Part shown: piece by piece, positions 58,948 to 64,000 of the stretch
How the letters are laid out: each line of letters opens with the position of its first letter
Numbering within the stretch: the first letter of the stretch is position 1
DNA from: Prunus persica
Taxonomy: Eukaryota > Streptophyta > Magnoliopsida > Rosales > Rosaceae
Length of the DNA: 64,000 nt
Direction of reading: 5' to 3'
Assembly: GCF_000346465.2 (NCBI RefSeq)
Contig: NC_034016.1
Coordinates: 21,320,442-21,384,441 of the forward strand
The notes under the pieces: model-generated
Told to the model about the DNA's origin: nothing
What the model saw: only the letters and a program-made list of their open reading frames with translations
Database searches by the model: none
Program-made: the position numbers and the translations under genes

Positions 58948-59690
58948 TTCATCATGGAAACAAAGCCCCGTTGAGAGAAATTGCAGAGAATGTCGATGAT
59001 TGGATCATAGTTTTGAGAATTTGAAGGCCTTTAATTGTTCTTTTTTGTACTCTCAATCTGACTCTGTTATGTGGTGCAACTGTGCCAATGGCCCTCAACT
59101 TTTTGCTTATGAATGTAAATTTGCAACTTCTAAAACTTTTTAGTGTAACGGCACCATTCTTTTTGAGGTTGAAAGTGGTCTGAGTAAATTTTGTGTCCTC
59201 TCACGTTTATCTCTCATGTGCTGGTCACGTGATCAGTTATTGTAAGAGGAACGTTGTATACACATTTGTATGTAGAATTTTTTTCTATTCATTGCTTGAA
59301 TTAGTTCTATATTTTGTCACTTCTCTAATCAGATAAGGTCATGGTCCAGTTGTAACTTAGAGGTCGGTGTGTAAGCAAATTTCTTTCTTGAATTAACAGA
59401 GCAGAATGCTTAGATGATTGGATCATCTCAAAGTTGAGGCTTGTAGTGGAGGACTAAGTATCAGAAAGCAAGACAAGTTACCCACAATTTGCCATATATT
59501 TTTTCGGACCGTTGCATTCGTACACATTTGCATCCCTACGTGGCTATTTCAGCTTACAAGACACCTATATCTTACCAAACTTTTGTTTTCAGGTTCCGGC
59601 CTGCCACCTTAAGCACCTATATATATTAAAAATTGTTTCACCTCTATGACCTTAACCATCCATCTTCAATAAAAATCATCCTTCTTAACC
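58948..59690. other. SP1 copy 5 flank joined to GDSL copy C upstream region
   Basis: The GDSL-type upstream sequence begins near 59183 (TTTTGTGTCCTCTCACG, equivalent to about 32964 in copy A) and includes the TATA box. No gene lies inside. Confidence 0.65.
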
Positions 59691-60346
59691 ATGGCTCTGA
59701 AAGTTATTGCCCTTCAATTAATAGCATCATTGGCTGCATTCTTGCCTACAACTATCCCCGCCAATCTCAGTTATCCGGCATTGTTTAACTTCGGCGATTC
59801 GAATTCAGACACCGGAGGCCTCAATGCAGGAATTGCTTTTCCTATTAAACGTTTCTGCAATGGCTATTTGATCATTGATTACCTAAGTATATATCTTTGT
59901 TCTTACATGTACATGTATATAATTTTTGGTTTACATAGACATGTTTGACATGTTACAATTTTACTTTACTTGCATTAATATATGCTGCAGTGAATGAAAT
60001 GGACCTACCATTTCTGAATCCATACTTGGATTCTGTTGGTGCACCAAGCTTCCAAACAGGATGCAATTTTGCAACTGCAGGGTCTACTGTTCTTTCAGCC
60101 AATGCAGCCTCAATAAGCCCCTTCTCCATTGGAATTCAGGTTGCTCAATTTGGCAGATTCAAGGCAAAAGCTCTTGAGTTACTATCTAAAGGTAATAATA
60201 ATATAATGTGGTAAGAATTGGCTTGTTGATCATGTGGAATTTACTGATGAGAGTTTTGGTGACTGGTGTGGGATTTAGACAAGAAGCTTCAAAATGTCCT
60301 CCCTTTCGAAGATTATTTCAAGCAGGGCCTTTACACATTCGATGTA
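59691..60346 (+). pseudogene. GDSL lipase copy C, cut within exon 3
   Basis: Exons 59691-59886 and 59991-60191 are intact and encode the signal peptide, GDSNSD and the shared loop deletion. Exon 3 starts at 60279 (ACAAGAAGCTTC) and breaks at TTCGATGT, where copies A and B continue GGGACAGAATGATC. Sequence from 37668 (AAACGAGCCAAGCTG) follows instead. Block III (GQND) and the Asp-His pair are lost. Substitutions (CTTTCAGCC, GCCTCAATAAGC, CCATTGG) show it is older than the break or evolving freely. Confidence 0.88.
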
Positions 60347-60780
60347 AACGAGCCAAGCTGAGCCGAATCTTGGGCTATAAGCCAAGCCAACCTTTTGGGC
60401 TCAAACTTTTTGTAGGGCTTGCAATATGATTTTAACGTTTTAGCCCACCCCAAACAGGGCGGCCACTGAAACTTGCCTGAATATGAATATTTCTTGGTCA
60501 TTAAGTTTGTTACAAATTTGTTACCCTTTTCAACTTGATTTCTTTCCTGGGGTGTTTCTTATTTACAAAAACTACTTCACAAAAGAGGGAACTTGCCCTT
60601 ATTTAACAATAAATAAGGACAAATTTGATTTCTTCCTCACAGTACCGAAAGTAGAAGATGATTGAAAGTTTAGTAATTTTTTTTTCCTGGGTTTTTCTTA
60701 ATTACAAAAACTCCTCCATGAAAGAAGATGCTTTATGTAAAAGGGTCAAATTTGATTTCTTTCACAGAGAGTAGAAGAAG
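60347..60780. other. Relocated SP1-copy-2 upstream sequence fused to copy-3 upstream sequence
   Basis: 60347-60670 matches 37670-38012, including a start-like ATGATTGAAAGTTTAG (copy 2: ATGACTGGAAGTTTAG). After a T run it switches to CCTGGGTTTTTCTTAATTAC, the upstream text of the truncated SP1 copy 3. No intact gene. Confidence 0.75.
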
Positions 60781-61090
60781 ATGTTTGAAGGTATATTATT
60801 TTGTTTGTTGGGAGGTGCTTCTGTGACAGCTCAGTTTATGCTCCAGCTTTATGTTAATCGTCTCCTTTCAAAAGATTCAAGCTTTTTGTTCGGCAGAGCT
60901 CAGTATGCACTGTTTACGGAGTTCAAGGATTTGGGTATGCACTGTTTCTTTTTTCCAGTAGAAACTCTTAGTTGTTCTTGAAATTCTTATATCATATTGA
61001 AATCTGACGATAGATTGATGGTTGCATTTCGGGGAAATTCCTATATAATACATGTATTCCTTGGCGCCATTCGCCGGGTTAGCCGTCCCT
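60781..61090 (+). pseudogene. SP1-like copy 3'', most decayed truncated form
   Basis: Exon 60781-60934 equals those at 40832 and 54277. The next intron and the start of exon 3 are deleted (TTATATCATATTGAAATCTGACG), so the acceptor is lost. The 3' end reads CGCCGGGTTAGCCGTCCC, lacking the palindromic unit present in both other copies. Confidence 0.82.
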
Positions 61091-62366
61091 TGTTAATTTT
61101 GTTAAGAGAAATACAAACAGACAAAAATCTAATTGGTTTATTCAAAATTTTAACAAAGGACTAATTATCCTTACTCTGGTAAGAAACTTAAGGCTCAATA
61201 ACCGTGTGTATTTTCTTTTGAGTGCCGCTATTTTCATCCCCCCTTGTCTTCTTTGAAGGAAGTTGAGATTCCACCTTAAAACCAATTTTCAATAAGGGGA
61301 GTAACCAAAATCCTTATCAGCCCTTGTAAGGTTTTCTAACTTTCTAACGTGGGACTTTTTGCCTTCACATTCTCACACGCCCCACCTCGTGTGGCGAATT
61401 TTCAAACCTAACAAGTAGAAAACACATTTTGGGTGACATTAGCACGTGTAGTCGTTGGGCTTTCACACGTGGTCAACTTGCTCTAATACCATGAAGGAAG
61501 CTGAGGTTCCACCTCAAAACCAATTAGCAGGGGGGTGTGGGTGGGGGTGGTATGTGAGTAACCCAACTCCTTATAAGTTGGAAGGTTTTACTTTAGTCCA
61601 TGTAATTTTAATTTTGTCAATTTAACTCATGAAGTTCGTTCTATCATAATTCAAGGACACATCCAAATGTCCATACAAAACTCTGTCCAAAATACTCTCC
61701 ACGTAAGAGACAAGTGTTTATTTCATCAAGAAATTGGACGAAAATTTGGAAGTGTCCTTTAAATTGCAAGAAAATCAGACTACATAAATGAAATTGCTAA
61801 AATTGAAACTACATGAACAAAAGTGAAATTTTCGTCAAACTAGATGAAAAGTGAGTTTTTGCCTAACTAATTTGCTTCCTCTTTCATTTCTTTATATTTT
61901 GGAGAGAAGCATAATGCATTTAACTTTTATTTTTAAAAGCTACAACAAGTTGACAGAGTGGGCCATATAAGAAAGTTCATTTATATCGTTAACAAAGTCA
62001 AAACTTTGATCCTCAGTGTAAGGCTGAATGTTTTAGTAATTGCAGCTAAAAATCCCCACCTGATTATATACTGTAAAATATGATTCAAATAAAACTTCAC
62101 TTAATCAATGGTATGGATTGATTGTCTGACAATACAATGTTTGTATGGATACCAAATCCACTCGGTGACGCGATGCCACAAGTTTTATTTGTTCTCCATG
62201 CTTGTTTATAGAACTTAACAAACCCTCCCATTTTAGGATCCTATATTTAACCCTCCCAACCATATAAATATGCACAATCTCATTTCCTATTTCAATCAAC
62301 TTCTAACAATCCAACCTTCTTTGCTACAAAGCAAAGACCTTAAACTTCTCATATCAAGAAACAAAA
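61091..62366 (+). promoter_or_regulatory. PR-1 upstream region, copy 3
   Basis: Colinear with 41224-42520 and 54669-55969, with small indels and a shorter G-rich tract (about 61529-61552). TATAAATA at about 62263-62270 lies roughly 100 bases before the start. W-box cores are kept (GTTGACAG; AAGTCAAAAC). Confidence 0.65.
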
Positions 62367-62852
62367 ATGGCGTTCAACACGAAGCTTCTTTTGGCCATAT
62401 GCTGTGTCGCATTGGTCTTCACTCTTGTCTCTGCAAACATTTCCAAAGAAGAGATCGATGGCTTTCTCGAGGAGCACAACAAGGCTCGTAAAGAGGTCGG
62501 CAACAAACCCCTTAAATGGAACACGACCTTGGCCCAGTATGCCCAAGAATATGCCAACAAAAGAGTTGACGACTGCGCTATGGAGCACTCAAGGGGGCGT
62601 TGGGGTGAGAACTTGACCTCTGGCGACGGCATGACCGGCGCAGCTGGCACTAAATATTGGGTCACCGAGAAAGAGTTCTATGACCCCAAGTCCAACAAAT
62701 GCGTCAAAGAGGAATGTGGTCACTACCTTGCTGTGATCTGGGGCAAAACCACCGAGGTCGGATGTGGCATTTCAAAGTGCAAGGATGGAAAGAACTACAT
62801 CGTTTGCAGCTACGATCCCATGTACCAGCCCGAGGATGAGCGCCCATACTAG
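62367..62852 (+). CDS. PR1: Pathogenesis-related protein 1 (CAP superfamily), copy 3
   Basis: A single exon of 161 residues, identical to copy 2 except Ala for Val at residue 2, with a few silent changes (for example GGCGACGGC for GGTGACGGC). Signal peptide, CAP motifs (EHNKAR, MEHSRGRWGENL, CGHYLAVIW) and six cysteines are all kept. The extreme coding identity, compared with small indels in the flanks, suggests a very recent duplication or gene conversion. A secreted defence protein by family knowledge. Confidence 0.95.
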   Translation: MAFNTKLLLAICCVALVFTLVSANISKEEIDGFLEEHNKARKEVGNKPLKWNTTLAQYAQEYANKRVDDCAMEHSRGRWGENLTSGDGMTGAAGTKYWVTEKEFYDPKSNKCVKEECGHYLAVIWGKTTEVGCGISKCKDGKNYIVCSYDPMYQPEDERPY

Positions 62853-63409
62853 ACGATGTATGTACGCACACCTACATGAGGCATGTTGAGAGGTCCCGTG
62901 TTTTTTTTTATTCTTTTGCAAAATATTTAGAAAAATAAAATGAAACGGGTGTATACGAATACTTCCCCACACTCATAGCTTTCCTTTACGCGACTAGCAC
63001 TTGATATGGAATTGTGAGAGGTTACAAGAGAATGAATAAAAAAATGAAAAAGAATAATATTATTTCATTTTTGTAAATTCGAACCAAAATATTATGTCAT
63101 TCTCTTTATGTTGTTTTGGTCAATCTATCTGTTTCTGAAATATTATCTCATTACCTCATTCTTTCATTTTTGGATTAAAACCTTTGGTCAAGATTGTGGT
63201 CGCAGTAATTAGAGGTAGGAACTTGGATTGCTTATGTCATTACAGATTTTGAGACATCCACATGTCCATGGTGTATTTGGGGTGTGGTCTTCCTAGAGAC
63301 ATCCACATGTTCCTTGTTGTGCTTGATTAAGTAAATATTAGTTTTGGGTGCACTTGGTTGAAAGTTGACTAACGTGATATGATGGTGGTTCCTTGGTTTT
63401 TTATACCAG

Positions 63410-63689
63410 GATGATGGGACTGGTCGTGTGAATGTGGTGGGAGCTCAAGGTGCCTCAGGCTTTAACCTTCCGGCTTCAAGTGGGGTATTTGAACAGTCAA
63501 GGAGATGCCTCAAATGTGAGACAACAGATTACCGCCCAGGCCACAAGGTTTGCCTTGTTTAGTAGTCTATATATCTGACAAAACTTCATCGGTTCAACTA
63601 AATTTTTCACTATTTTGTCTTAGGTACTTGGAGTCAAACGAACTGAGTGGGTACTTCCAGTTGGTACTTCTTTGAGTGTTGTTGGCGAG
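63410..63689 (+). pseudogene. SP1-like fragment 6 (exons 5-6 only within window)
   Basis: Exon 63410-63549 encodes DDGTGRVNVVGAQGASGFNLP…YRPGHK, and exon 63624-63689 encodes VLGVKRTEWVLPVGTSLSVVGE, both with good splice sites. Exon 5 is 140 nt, against 168-171 in copies 1 and 2, and breaks phase, with loss of the residues after CETTDYRPGHK. No exons 1-4 precede it; PR-1 3' flank lies directly upstream. No exon 7 is seen before the window ends, so the 3' part may lie outside. Confidence 0.75.
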
Positions 63690-64000
63690 GTATGTTGTAA
63701 TTCAATGTGATGCTGCAAGTACTTCATATCCCAAGGTTTTGAAGCACTTTCATTTCATACAACTACGATCTGAAGCTAATAATCAACTACTAGTATTCAG
63801 ATAATTCAATGTGCGTGTGTGTGTTTATGTATATATGACTTTACTTACATTATAGAATTACAGCATACACCAAGGTTTTCAGTTTAATATGCTACCAATA
63901 CCAAACTTTACATAAGTTGTATGGATGGTGTGGATGATGTGCATGGATATACTCCAACCACATGAATGTTTTCCAAGGATGAGCCTTTTTTGCTTAGAAG
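63690..64000. other. Unassigned right edge
   Basis: AT-rich sequence with a short GTGTGT run near 63812. It may be an intron of SP1-like fragment 6. Nothing else is seen. Confidence 0.4.

Overview
This window reads as nuclear DNA of a core eudicot plant, most likely a woody Rosaceae. Genes are split by short AT-rich GT-AG introns, intergenic DNA is AT-rich with CT/GA microsatellites, and the gene set is purely plant: HIPP/HPP heavy-metal-domain proteins, a BPM-type MATH-BTB protein, a mitochondrial EF-Tu, ENOD8-like GDSL lipases, SP1-like GIDE proteins and PR-1. The family-level assignment is an impression, not a proof. Exon boundaries were placed by hand from splice consensus, reading-phase continuity and paralogue comparison.

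Left half (1-32.6 kb), mostly single-copy genes: an REX4-type RNA exonuclease cut by the left edge (-); a cluster of three HMA-domain genes (an HPP on -, a four-repeat HMA protein whose repeats have all lost CxxC on +, and a farnesylatable HIPP on + whose HMA exon carries an in-frame 87-bp insertion); a dienelactone-hydrolase-family protein (+); an intronless aspartic protease with a GPI-like tail (+); a MATH-BTB protein (-); a conserved plant membrane protein of unknown function (+); and mitochondrial EF-Tu (-).

Right half (32.7-64 kb), a recently and repeatedly duplicated block. Its basic unit is GDSL lipase, then SP1-like GIDE protein(s), then PR-1. There are two full-length GDSL genes and two broken copies; two intact RING-less SP1-like genes and six broken or truncated copies; and two nearly identical PR-1 genes plus one 19-codon stub. 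The copies act as each other's controls. They give empty sites for a 5.25-kb MULE with a 9-bp target duplication and for a solo LTR with a 5-bp target duplication, and an approximate, diverged empty site for a tRNA-type SINE. They also expose several fusion junctions between members.

The most unusual structure is a family of near-perfect 20-22-bp palindromes with core GTATAGCC-GNNC-GGCTATAC, repeated about every 50 bp. It forms an 11-unit array (45150-45696), a related 5-unit array (56921-57169) and single units (41202, 54647). Every site lies where a gene copy is truncated or two duplicated blocks meet. I know of no named element that explains it.
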